Translations under genes and position numbers: made by a program
NCBI GenBank assembly: GCA_907165135.1
Contig: OU015566.1
Location: 8,354,157 to 8,418,156, forward strand
Direction: 5' to 3'
DNA length: 64,000 nt
Source: Oikopleura dioica
Lineage: Eukaryota > Chordata > Appendicularia > Copelata > Oikopleuridae
Part shown: in pieces, positions 35,766-45,495 of the stretch
Position numbering within the stretch: position 1 is the stretch's first letter
How the letters are laid out: each line of letters opens with the position of its first letter
Notes under the pieces: model-generated
What the model saw: only the letters and a program-made list of their open reading frames with translations
Database searches by the model: none
What the model was told of the DNA's origin: nothing

Positions 35766-37037
35766 ATGGCTCATCGGAGACGACCCGAGAAACAGCAGCC
35801 ACCTGTTTTTACAAGCGAATGGTTTATCGAAAATCATGGGGATATTGCTGCTTGGCTGGTATCAAAATAAAGTTCCTTTGATCTCTCTTTGAAATCAACA
35901 AGGAATACATTTATAATTCGACTTGTTTGATACCTTGAAAAAGCATCGTCGTCTTCTTTATCCTTGGCCTCATGTTTCAGTTCACAAAAAACGCCGCAAA
36001 TATATTTATCGCTCTTCAGTACCCTGTCGAGCCAGAAGAAGGGTATGAAGAAACTTCAATCTCTCATCTTATTGGTCCTCGCGACTTTATTACTGTAATT
36101 TTAGTTAGAAAAAATAAATAAAAATGCTTTTATTAGTTCTTTTTCTACACGACATGTCTGATAGTTTGGCACGCAGCGCTGCAAGAATATGTTTTTGACA
36201 AGGGTGTTCGAAAGTTGAATCTTTCAAAAACCAGGACGTCGAAGTTCTCCGAACACGGGCAGCTCCTTATTTGGTTCATGCTCTCCTCTTTTTGGGGGAT
36301 CTATTTATCCGCGGAAATGGACTTTCTGAAGAAGCCGACGAGCTTGTATCTAGACTGGCCGCACAATCTGCTTCCTTGGGAAGTCAAGCTCTTTTATATT
36401 TTTCAAGTAAGCCAAGTTGAATTCAAGAATTCTCTTACCATCAACTTTATCAGTTGTCTTTCTGGATCCATCAATATCCTGAACTGTATCTCCAAAAAAT
36501 CCGTGGCCAAAGTGAAATTTACAATCGCTCCATATACTCACTGGCTTATCTTGTGCTCATCGGTGCTACTTACTGTCTTGGCTTTTGGAAAAGCGGGCTG
36601 GTTTTTATCACGCTTCATTATTGCGGCGAAACTGTTTGTTTGGCGCTGAATTTAAGCTTGTGCTTTTCTATTTCAAAACAAGGTACATCCAACTTGACGA
36701 CGATTAAGAAACTGTAACTTCAGTTCATTCATACCTTTCCTATGTAACTTGTGGAGTTTTCGTCTCCGTGCGAATTCTATCACTTGCTCTCGGAGTCATG
36801 GTTTTCTACCTCGGACTGGCGAAGCAAGAAGATCAAGGCTGGAACAATCCAATAATAAGAGCACTGTTGTTCTCTTCAATCGCCTCATTACAGGTTCATT
36901 TTTCTTTGAAATTCGGCACTTTCAAAAATCAATAAACTTACATTGATCTGTCTTTTTAGCTCTATCAAATGTGGCTGTTTTTGAAAAACCGCGTGACGAA
37001 ATGGCGAGAAAACAAAAAAGGTCGCAAATTATTTTGA
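35766..37037 (+). CDS. TRAM1: TRAM1, translocating chain-associated membrane protein
   Basis: ATG 35766 directly after TTTAG. Segments match TRAM in order: SEWFIENHGDIAAW, FILGLMFQFTKNAANIFIAL, FFYTTCLIVWHAALQEYVFD, LSKTRTSKFSEHGQL, PHNLLPWEVKLFYIFQ, SFWIHQYPELYLQK and VFITLHYCGETVC, with a basic C-terminus. Multipass ER protein with a TLC/TRAM fold that helps nascent chains enter the membrane at the Sec61 translocon. Six or seven exons. The first intron (35855 or 35858 to 35943) has no phase-consistent GT donor and must use GC-AG or GG-AG; the flanking protein is strongly conserved, so the join is well supported. The C-terminal tail is shorter than in vertebrates. Confidence 0.9.
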
Positions 37038-37319
37038 CGAAGTTCTTCAAGATCACTGTATCTATACCTTTTTCTACCTATCTTAGAATTTTCCATTTCT
37101 AGCCTACCTGTGTTCATAACTTAAACCCACATTATCTAAAGCCACACTACCTGTCAACGATTTCTTCAATCTCGCAAACTTTGTTCATCTTTTTTTAATA
37201 CCAGCAAAACTGCTCTGTTCTTCATCCTGTCTGTAGTTCCATTCCTTTTTTACCGTAAAGATACTTATTATAAATTACGCGTTTCATTTTTTTTTAATTT
37301 CTTATCCCAAGAAGAAATC

Positions 37320-40300
37320 ATGGGCGACTTGGCGACGGAAATCGAGCAAATGGAGGCGGAAATCCATGCTTTGGATGATCAACTGGAGTAAGACATTTCA
37401 ATTTGTTCTTTGCTTTATCTTTTGATACTAGAAATGGAGAAAAGGATGAAGATACAACGAAATCAAAGAGCATCTTCTCGAGGTACTGATTTGTGAGTTT
37501 ACGTGGAGGTAAAAAGTGGTGGTTCTAGGGTTGGCAAGAACGATTCAAGGAGGAAAGAAGACGGCGACGACGACGAAGAAAAGGAGGATGACGACAGTCC
37601 TAGAAAACGACGATCGGTGAATAAATAAAAAAATCTAATTGTTTTTAACAAAGCTCTAGCTTAAATCTGCTGTATACGAGACCGGGCGCCGAAGAGAGAG
37701 TGACATCTCCAAAGAAACGATTAAACAGGCGCAGATAGGTAAAACACTGTTTTTTTTTTTAGGTTTACTCCCACTTTGTCCCAACGGCATTCGAAATCCT
37801 TACATGTAACCCCCATACTTCTATATATTTTCTGAAAGCCCAGACTCTGCTGCGTGTCCTCGTCTGGGTCTCGTGACCTAGGTCAGGTCACATAACCTCA
37901 AATGACCCCGTCAAAGTTGGACTTCTCTAAAAATCATATTTTTGACTGTTTTTTTATATTTAAAAACATTTTAAATAAATGAAAAAATGTCATTAATGTC
38001 AGTAAAGGTCACCTGAGGTCACGGTGACCTCGGATGACCTTTTTTCTTGTTTTTTTTTCAAATATGATAAAAATGAAGGAAATTCAACGGAGAATCATAA
38101 AAAACAACTTATGATGTTATTTTATAACGTTCATCACGTGAAAACCCTCTCCGAATCGTCGCTTATTTCAATTGGTGTTCTTTTGTGTTTTTTGCTTTGC
38201 TTCTTCCCTGCTTCTTTTCCCTGATTCTGAAAATCAATCCGCTCCTTTCTAGATTTCAATTCTTCTTTTCTTTCTTCTTGATTCTCTAGACTTTTTCCTT
38301 TCCTCTCTGGCGAATCAAACGCACGAGAAACATAAAAAATCGACATTTGAAAAGAGCAATTTTAATTTTTGCCTCTTTTCAATATGAGAAAGAGAAAACG
38401 TCCCTGTATGAGGACCGGATGGATAAAATCGTCTGTTTTTACGTCCGAGACCTAACTATGGGTCAGAAATAAGAATATATAAAGGTTCTCCGGCAACCGG
38501 TTGTCATTGAACTAGGGTCATTGAGCCGGTTGCCGGATGGTGTGAAGTCCACGCGTTGGCACCCATAATCCGATGGTTGTGTAGGGTTATGGGTTTGATA
38601 ACGAGTTTGAACAGCTCCAGATGTCAACCCCGTAGCGTAGAAACTCGTTTCTTCGCTGTGGTTAGTAGGTAGTTACATAAAAACAGAGGTTACCATTTAT
38701 TTACAATAGGTACTGTTTATTAAGTAAAGACTCGAAAATTCGGATACACTAACCAATAAGAAACCAGTATTTTTTGCGTCAGCCAATCAGAGCCAGTATT
38801 TTTTGCGTCAGCCAATCATGGCCAGTTTTTTGCGCCAACCAACCGGAGGCCAGTATTTTTGCGTCAGCCAATCAGAGGCCAGTATTTTTGCGTCAGCCAA
38901 TCAGGGCCAGTATTTTTCGCGTCAGCCAATCAGCATCTAGAAAAGATTAATTGTCCGAATTTTCGAGTTTTTATTCAATAAACAGTACCTTTTGTAGATA
39001 AATGTTAATATCTGCTTTTATGTAGCTACAAAACACGGTATTCACACATTCTCACGAGTTACATTTAACACTTTCATGTGTTAGATGTTACTCGTGAGAA
39101 AGTGTGCGTACGTATAACCACAGAAAGAATGACGAGCTTTGCGCTACGAATCTATGGAAGACACTAAGCTGTACCCATTAACGAATTTTGTCTTACCATA
39201 TCCCCCTTGACTTTTGTCAAGGATTTTCGCGACGGTCACCGTTGTCCCCAGGTCCAATAGAAAATTTTCCTTGTGTTTCGACTGTTTTATCAGTACCCGA
39301 TCAACTCTCTATCTGGCAGTGGACTTTGCTTCAGACTGGCACTGTATCGGCCACGATAGGTTTTGAGAGGGATAGGCGAGCAAGGATCTTCAAGGGTGTT
39401 TTCGACTAAAGTAGTATGTGATTTGAAGATCTTTGTGTTGACTCTTGGGTCCCCATCCCCTTATTAAATTTTATTGAGACAAGAGTTTCCAAGAAATATT
39501 CTTTTCTTGTAAATGAAACTCATGGTTGCCCTAGGGTTACCGTCGCGCAGCACAGGGAGAGCCTGAACCGGATGAGGGACAAGATGTTGAGATGGAAGGA
39601 GCCGAGGAGATCGATCAGGAAAGAATGAAATCATGATATATTTTCTTTGTCAACAGATAAGGACTCGTATGATTAATCCTTTGTAAGCTTTTCCCGTATG
39701 AAGAAGGAGCACTTGATAATCTCCTGAAAGCATTTCGTCATGCGATGGCTGTAGATGTCCGCTCACTCCCAGCCGATTCAAAGGTCCTTGTCAATCAGCT
39801 GCGCAGTATTGGTCTGGGTGATGTTGAGATGCTCCCCGAGGCAATGAACGAAGCTGGCCTCGCGCACGTGCCGCTACCAAGAGAGCTCAATAAAAAAAGG
39901 CCGAGAGCAGTTATTCAAAATGACCAGCCGGCACAAATGACGATCAAAAGACGGCGATCGTCAAATGTAACAGATAACCCTGCAGTCCGAGCGGTCGTGA
40001 GGGACTTCCTGGAGCATTTCTCCGACACAGCTCCTCTTCCGAGACCGCGCGATTATGTGAAGGGTGTCGATGGAGAGCTTGTACTGAAGCATTACCTGAT
40101 GTTCTCAGGGAATCAAATGTTTGATCTCTACGAAGAAGTGCAAGATCCTGAAGAACGCGTGAGCAGATCAGCTTTTTTGAAGATTATGAAGTCTTTGAAA
40201 ATTTTTGTGCAGCCATCTGAAAGAATGCTAAAGACTTGCGCTTGTGAATGCTGTGAACAAAGTGCGGCTTTTGCCGAAGCAATAAGCGATGCCGGAATTC

Positions 40301-43300
40301 TCATTCGACCCGACGCTCTTCTGCGTAAGTCGATTTGCAACCGCGCCGAACAAAGTATGGAAGAAAGGAGGAAATGTTGGGACAGGGATTGTCCAACCTG
40401 CAAAACAGAGCAGTATGTACGACAGAATGTAGAGGAATTACTGGCGGAAATCCATCCTGATACGCAGATCACATGGACTGAATACAAAAATGGCCAGTTT
40501 GGTCCAGAAGCACATGAAAAGGTCGCCCAGAAAAATGAGTTCATCGTCAAGCTTGTTGCGTACCTTCACAACGGTCAAAACGGATGCGGCGCGGGACCTC
40601 GACCTGTCACACATCTAGAGATGCGAAAACAGTCGAAAGAATTCCTTGCCTCGCTGAAGGATGCTGCTAAAAATCGCCGCCTTATGATGTTTACTGCAGA
40701 TTTCGGTAGATTTATACTAAACGAAATGTATCTAATTGATTCTTAGCTATGGGTATCCAACAGAGGCTGCCTGTTGAAAATGCAGCGATGCACTGGAACC
40801 CTGCAAGCTGGCCAGTTTTATCAGCTGTTTCTTACTTTGGCGACAGCAAAGTTTACGGTCACATCCTTGCAGAGCTCAATACCGCGAAAAGCCTTATGGT
40901 TGTCGATGGTTACAAAAGGCTTCTGGCTTCAATTGTGCGGGATAATCTTTTGGGATTCGATGAGGACGCGAAGCCAAGGACGTTGATATTAGAATCCGAT
41001 GGCGCTGAGAAGGTTGTCAAATATAAAGAAAGCAGTAGTTAACGATTTTATTTTCAGGAATTTTGGACTGCTATTCTTTGGCGTCAGATTCCGGCGATGA
41101 TGGAAGAGTTGAGGGAGGAAACAGGGTGGAGTCCGGATAACCTCATCGTTTGCAAGAGAATTAAAGGCCACGGCAAGGGGGTTAGTCTAATAAAGTTAAA
41201 ACTTTTTTCACGCGTGCACCTTAGGAGGTCGACGCATCTCATTCTGCGATAAAGAGAGATGTCAGGCGCGCGATGGAGCTACGAGGTGTTGAAAGACAGA
41301 ACGCTGCCCGTCGGAGAGCTGGATTTGAGTAAGAGAACGCATGTGATTAGCCTATTTTCAATTATTTAGGTCGGCCGATGAGATAATGAATTATCTTGTG
41401 GGATTGCCGGCGTATGGAGAGCTTGAGGATCGACCCGAAGATGAAACAGGATTCAGACTTCGCGGTCGTCTTGTTGAGGTTACAAATCCAGAGGGACAAG
41501 TACAACCCGGACAGAGAGGCATCCTTGGATCCCGAAGAGTCTTTTTCGTGAGATTCTTAAAGGAGAATGGGCGATTTCGGGAAGATTTTATTGACGTGAG
41601 GCGTCACTGTTGCCTGTGTGAACACTGCCTACAAGGTTCTTTCTGTGACACCGATTGGGAAAGAAAGAGTCTTGCTTAATACGAGAGTGCATGAGGGTAT
41701 TTTAGATTGCTTCGGACCCGACGATAAACAGAAAAGCCGCCCGAGCTGCTAAAAGCATTGATCGTAGAAAAAAGGTAAATAAAATGCTTGATTAATATGT
41801 GAAACTCTTGTCTCAATCAAACAAAAATCGTTAAATTTCTGTTTAGTGGAAGGCTTGGAAGGTCGGATGGTTGAAGATGTCACCGAACGCTGAACCCTTT
41901 GATGTGAAGAGCTTGAACTTGTGACTCGAGGCCCCGGTGCCTTGCCGTGGAGTTCGCTGCTCTCGGCCGAAGAGTTCTCGAGATTCATCACGCTGCCAGG
42001 GTCGCACGCTCCAGGGATCTCGGCCATAGATCGTAATCCAGATCTCCCTACGCTCATTGTCAGCGTGAGTTAGCTCGTCATCACCATAGAAGACCCTGTC
42101 GTATACCACACGATAGATCTTCTGAAATGCATTCGCCAAGTTTGCCCGCGCCCGCCTAGCCTCCACCGGATTATCCGATACCGATAGTCTCATGTCTATG
42201 AAGCCTGAACGGCGATGTTCAGGTTCATATTGCCGACGGTGGTTCGGCATTGTCCGCAATGGACGGCCTCGAATGCGTGTTCCTGTATGAAGTGCGCCAG
42301 GCTTGATCTCACAGAAATCAAGAGCACACTCTTCCTTAACTCGGGCGCAAGTCTCTGTCAATTCTTGCGCCAGAACATTGTAGTTGTTATGTATAAGGAT
42401 CCGCATTCTAAACTGAACATTCGTTACTGTCTTGTCTGAGAATCTGATGAAGAATGACTCGAAAGAATCATTTTCATGGTAAGATTCGAACCCACACGCT
42501 TTCAGCCGCAGCCAGCGACTTACTTACTTAGCCAAACTGGCTCGGAGAACAGCCGCTATCAACCCCTATTTAAACCGAAAAAAATCTGAGCGCGAAAAAA
42601 TGGGAGGAGCGAGTATTCATGCAAACTGACCAAATTTTATAAGATAGAAGGCTTAGCCTATCACAAAACATCTGTGAGGTCACTTGAGTTCACTTGAGGT
42701 CATTCGAGGTCATTCGAGGTCAATGAGAACCTTTGTTAATGGCGGATGAATATTTACTATTTAGACATTTAATTCGTCTTATTACCTTATTATGAATCAA
42801 TAAAGGTCATTTGAGGTCATCTGAGGTCATTTGAGGTCATGACATGCCTTCCTCATGGATAAGTGAATATTTGACGAATTAAGAGATGAAATTTGCATCA
42901 TTCTGTTATCATTGGTTGTTTTTTGTCATTTGAGGTCATCTGAGGTCATCTGAGGTCATTTGAGGTCATTTGGTGTCAAGACGATGAATAGTCTTAGGAA
43001 TTGTAATTGAATACAATGTATTCATTTGATTTCTTTGAAATCAAGTTTTATAGGTCATTTGGGGTCAGAGTGACCTTGAATGACCTTTGAATACTAATAA
43101 TTTAAAAAAGACGAGTTTTAAGTCGATTTGTATCGTCTTTTGAAAGCATTTTCAATGTATAAACAAGATTTCCTTGATGACCGACTTCAGCGAGGTCATT
43201 TGAGGTCACCTGACCTCGCCGAGGTCACAAGACCTAGACGAGGACACGCAGCAAGGTCTGGGCTTTCTAAAAATATATAGATGTACGGGGCCTACACCTA

Positions 43301-44759
43301 AGGATTTCGAATGCCGTTGGGACAAAGTGGGAGTAAACCTAAAAAAAACAGTGTTTAAGTTGTTAAAATTTTGCTCGTGGATCTATCTTTTTTGAATAGG
43401 TGATGAGAAGCAGAAGCGTGGAGCGAGAAGAATGTTTGCATCCCTTTTAGGGACACTGAGGTTTGGAACGTTTCCAATAATAACCATCTAACGCGCATTT
43501 GATTGAAGAACTTTTGATAAAGAGCAGAAGAAGTCAAAATCTGCTGAGAAGCGAAAAGAAGTCGAGCAGAAAGTAGAAGAGAGGGTCGCAGCTGATAGGA
43601 GAAAACTTCATGTGAGTACTGTAATGTTGAATATTCTAGAGCTGTTTGTTTTTAGGAAGAACGAAAGGAGCTGCTGCAGAAAAAGCGCGAGAAAGAAAGA
43701 CTCCTGGATCTTTTGGAACAGAAGAAGGAGCTTTCTGAATTGGTTTGAACCGAGAGTAGTGAAAATTTCGTAAATTGAGCATTCTAGCGTCCCGACTGGG
43801 AAGAGAACTTCCACGAACGGAGCAAATATATCCAGACGAAAACTGAGCCGCACATCTTTTGGAAACCGCGTATTCCAGATGCGAGAAGCAAGGAGCTGTT
43901 AAAGAAATCTCAGAAGATTGTTGAAGGTAAGAGATTGCCTATGTGTTCAGTTTGTCTAATCTGTGACCTTTTCTAGAACAATTGGATGAAGCAAAACAGT
44001 CCTGGGCCTCGTTCAAGCGCGAGTTGACAAGCCAGATTGAAGATTTGAAGGAGAACAACAACTTCAGCGGTAAGCCGAAAATTTCTAGAGTACCTAATTG
44101 ACATCTTATCTACAATTAGGCAAAGAGGAGAACGGTAAAGCGGAAGAAAAGGAAAGAATTCCAATCAGCAAGCGGCTCGTGATCACCAGAAGGATCGTCA
44201 ATGACAAGCGAGTGGTTATGCCAAAAGAGGATATCAAGGAAGAGAAAAGGGAGGAAGAAAAGAAGCCACGTGAGTGCCATTGTTATTTGTAAGAGGATGA
44301 TTGAAATTTTCTAGTGACGAAAAAGAGCGACGACGGGAAATTGAAAATCAACGAAAACGACGACACCGATCAGACTCTTCAGATAGTGAATCTGATCAGG
44401 AAAAGTCCCCAAGAAAGGTGCGCCTTTCTCTAATTTACACTACTCGTCATACCTGTTTTAGCCAGTAGCGAAGAAAGAAAAGACCGAAGACACCCCAATA
44501 AAGGATGTTCGCCGAGTAGCCTCGAAATCGGAGGAAAAGGATGATCCCCTGCCAGTGAAAACAACGAGACGGGTTTCGTTGAAGAAAACTGAAGATTCGA
44601 AACGGTATTCAACCTATCAATTGTTTTTGGTAACTAAAGAAAATTTGAAGGACGAAGAAGGTCAGAAAAGTTTCTTCTCGATCAACAAGAAAAAGATCTT
44701 CGTCCAGCTCGTCTTCAAGCGGATCATCTGAGTCATCCTCTTCTGAGGGCGAAGGATAG
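37320..44759 (+). CDS. PNN: Pinin (PNN), with a 5.6-kb transposon in one intron
   Basis: Start 37320 (MGDLATEIEQMEAEIHALDD, the pinin N-terminal coiled coil). Exons run to 37738, stop at the intron holding the transposon, and resume after 43379 with DEKQKRGARRMFASLLGTLR, the hallmark of the pinin/SDK/memA domain. Further exons give ERLLDLLEQKKELSEL and YIQTKTEPHIFWKPR, a Lys/Glu-rich middle and a Ser-rich tail (RKRSSSSSSSSGSSESSSS), with stop at 44757-44759. Pinin is a nuclear-speckle and exon-junction-associated splicing protein. The junction near 44270-44314 is not phase-consistent with GT-AG, so one exon edge there is uncertain. Normal splicing would remove the transposon. Confidence 0.85.
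38489..38537. repeat. Perfect 12-bp hairpin inside the transposon
   Basis: TCCGGCAACCGG (38489-38500) and CCGGTTGCCGGA (38526-38537) are exact inverted repeats around a 25-nt loop. Purpose unknown; it may mark the end of a nested element or a protein-binding site. Confidence 0.8.
38690..39010. repeat. Inverted-repeat block enclosing a CCAAT-bearing minisatellite
   Basis: Arms at about 38700-38755 and 38952-39010 are inverted copies sharing GGTACTGTTTATT and CTCGAAAATTCGG. Between them (38763-38933) lie six tandem units of about 28-31 bp with consensus GGCCAGTATTTTTGCGTC followed by AGCCAATCAGA. Each unit contains a CCAAT motif. The arms extend more weakly outward to about 38625 and 39155. 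It looks like a nested foldback element or an internal promoter region. Confidence 0.75.
39045..39106. repeat. 27-bp arm imperfect palindrome
   Basis: Left arm from CACATTCTCACGAGTT (39045) pairs with the right arm ending ACTCGTGAGAAAGTGTG (39106), with few mismatches and a 6-nt loop. It interrupts the right arm of the surrounding inverted repeat, so it is probably a later insertion. Confidence 0.7.
39536..41749 (+). CDS. Transposase-like protein of the pinin-intron transposon (DDE/RNase H-like)
   Basis: Multi-exon gene. An acidic 5' exon (39536-~39632) seems to precede the main exon opening near 39690 (LFPYEEGALDNLLKAF). The main exon has a Cys-rich segment (TCACECCEQ ... CWDRDCPTCKTEQ) like a zinc-binding recognition domain. 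Three acidic landmarks follow as in RNase H-fold transposases: FTADFAMG (exon junction 40705-40747), LESDGAEKEFW, and IKGHGKGEVDASHSAIKRDV. The last, HGKG-x-x-D followed by AIKR, recalls an uncharacterised group of metazoan transposase-like proteins. The C-terminus has a Cys cluster (CCLCEHCLQ). Introns are short GT-AG. The frame looks intact, so the element may be young. The catalytic triad is inferred. Confidence 0.65.
41843..42406 (-). CDS. Second transposon frame, 187 codons, antisense and convergent
   Basis: Open from ATG at 42406 to stop at 41843. Composition is normal for protein and Arg/Glu-rich (MRILIHNNYNVLAQELTETC ... IWITIYGRDPWSVRPW). No domain recognised. It is convergent with the transposase gene, so it may be an accessory transposon protein. 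Intron-free. Confidence 0.5.
   Translation of the reverse strand: MRILIHNNYNVLAQELTETCARVKEECALDFCEIKPGALHTGTRIRGRPLRTMPNHRRQYEPEHRRSGFIDMRLSVSDNPVEARRARANLANAFQKIYRVVYDRVFYGDDELTHADNERREIWITIYGRDPWSVRPWQRDESRELFGREQRTPRQGTGASSHKFKLFTSKGSAFGDIFNHPTFQAFH
42478..42548 (-). other. tRNA-like (pol III type) segment, degenerate
   Basis: On the minus strand there is a good B-box/T-loop (GTGGGTTCGAATCT) with an A-box-like TGGCTAAGTAAG about 45 nt upstream. A convincing acceptor stem and anticodon stem could not be folded, so it is either a decayed tRNA gene or a tRNA-derived SINE head carried by the transposon. Confidence 0.35.
42668..43235. repeat. Subterminal array of TGAGGTCA-type repeats in the transposon right arm
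   Basis: About twenty copies of TGAGGTCA or close variants, mostly in one orientation and spaced about 10 bp inside clusters (42668-42720, 42800-42845, 42925-42985, 43050-43090, 43190-43235). A few inverted TGACCT copies are present near the TIR. The left arm (37880-38042) has a smaller set in inverted orientation. Clustered short motifs beside the ends are typical transposase-binding arrays. Confidence 0.8.
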
Positions 44760-45495
44760 TTGATAGATACATCTAGTCTTGTAGATATTATTTGATCAAC
44801 TCTATCAACCTCTAACAAGGCTAAAAAAGTCCTTACGATCAAGTCGCTCGTCACGTAAATTCGTTAGTTTAATTTCCCCTTTAAAATTGTTTGAAGTCCT
44901 CCCCGATTTTTACGTCCCACCTTGCTCCCATATTCTTCCCCGGCCAAAACTTTTGATCTTTTTCTAGATCAACTCCCTCTCTTCACAATCAAAAGCACTC
45001 TTGGTAGGTACCAGTTTCGAACTAGGCACTGGCCTGGAGAGAGAAAATTCCAGAGAACCCGGCTGCGTTTCAAAAAGTGTGAAAGCAAATCCTCGGAAAG
45101 CCTCCATACATTCAAAGTTGATCTCCTCTTTTCCGAAGCGATCCATTTAAAATTTTGAGTTTTCAGCATGTTATCATTTTAGAAAACTCTTGATTAGTCA
45201 TTTAATTTATCTATGCTGCCAGCTCGCTTGGAATTGAGGGAAATGCTAGCTCCAAGGAGGAATTTTTTAGTTTTAATTTTGGCTGAAATCGTAAAGGTCT
45301 CATCCGTTTACGAGAGTTTTGTTGCGCCACTAGAAAACCGCGGCTTTTGAAAGGGTCTTAGAGAAACAGTAACAAAAATTATTATCTACTTTCCCATTAG
45401 AGCTCACTGTCAATATGAGAAAAAAAAAAATAATACGGTCGTTTCATACCTCTGTTTTTTAGATTGGCTTTTCGAAAGAACTTCCCGTTTGAAAA
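44760..45495. other. Intergenic between pinin and the LEM-domain gene
   Basis: About 740 bp with no supported coding frame. It contains an A-run at 45419-45431 and likely the upstream promoter of the LEM-domain gene. Confidence 0.5.

Larger units (their letters stand above)
37743..43355 (+). mobile_element. 5.6-kb DNA transposon with long terminal inverted repeats, inside a pinin intron
   Basis: Ends are long inverted repeats of about 170 bp with some mismatches. The left starts AACACTG followed by a T-run and AGGTTTACTCCCACTTTGTC; the right ends with the reverse complement, GGGAGTAAACCT, an A-run and CAGTGTT. TAA flanks both ends (37740-37742 and 43356-43358), compatible with a 3-bp target duplication as in PIF/Harbinger-type elements, although the A-richness makes this uncertain. 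Contents left to right: subterminal AGGTCA-type repeats, hairpins, a nested inverted-repeat block with a minisatellite, a spliced transposase-like gene (+), a minus-strand frame, a tRNA-like segment and a dense array of TGAGGTCA repeats. The superfamily is not settled. Confidence 0.85.

Noticed and set aside
42215-42439. Plus-strand 74-codon frame in the transposon
   Set aside because: Shadow of the longer minus-strand frame 41843-42406.
42668-43235. Nuclear-receptor enhancer as primary explanation of the AGGTCA repeats
   Set aside because: Their position beside the ends of a transposon, on both sides, makes transposase binding the simpler reading.
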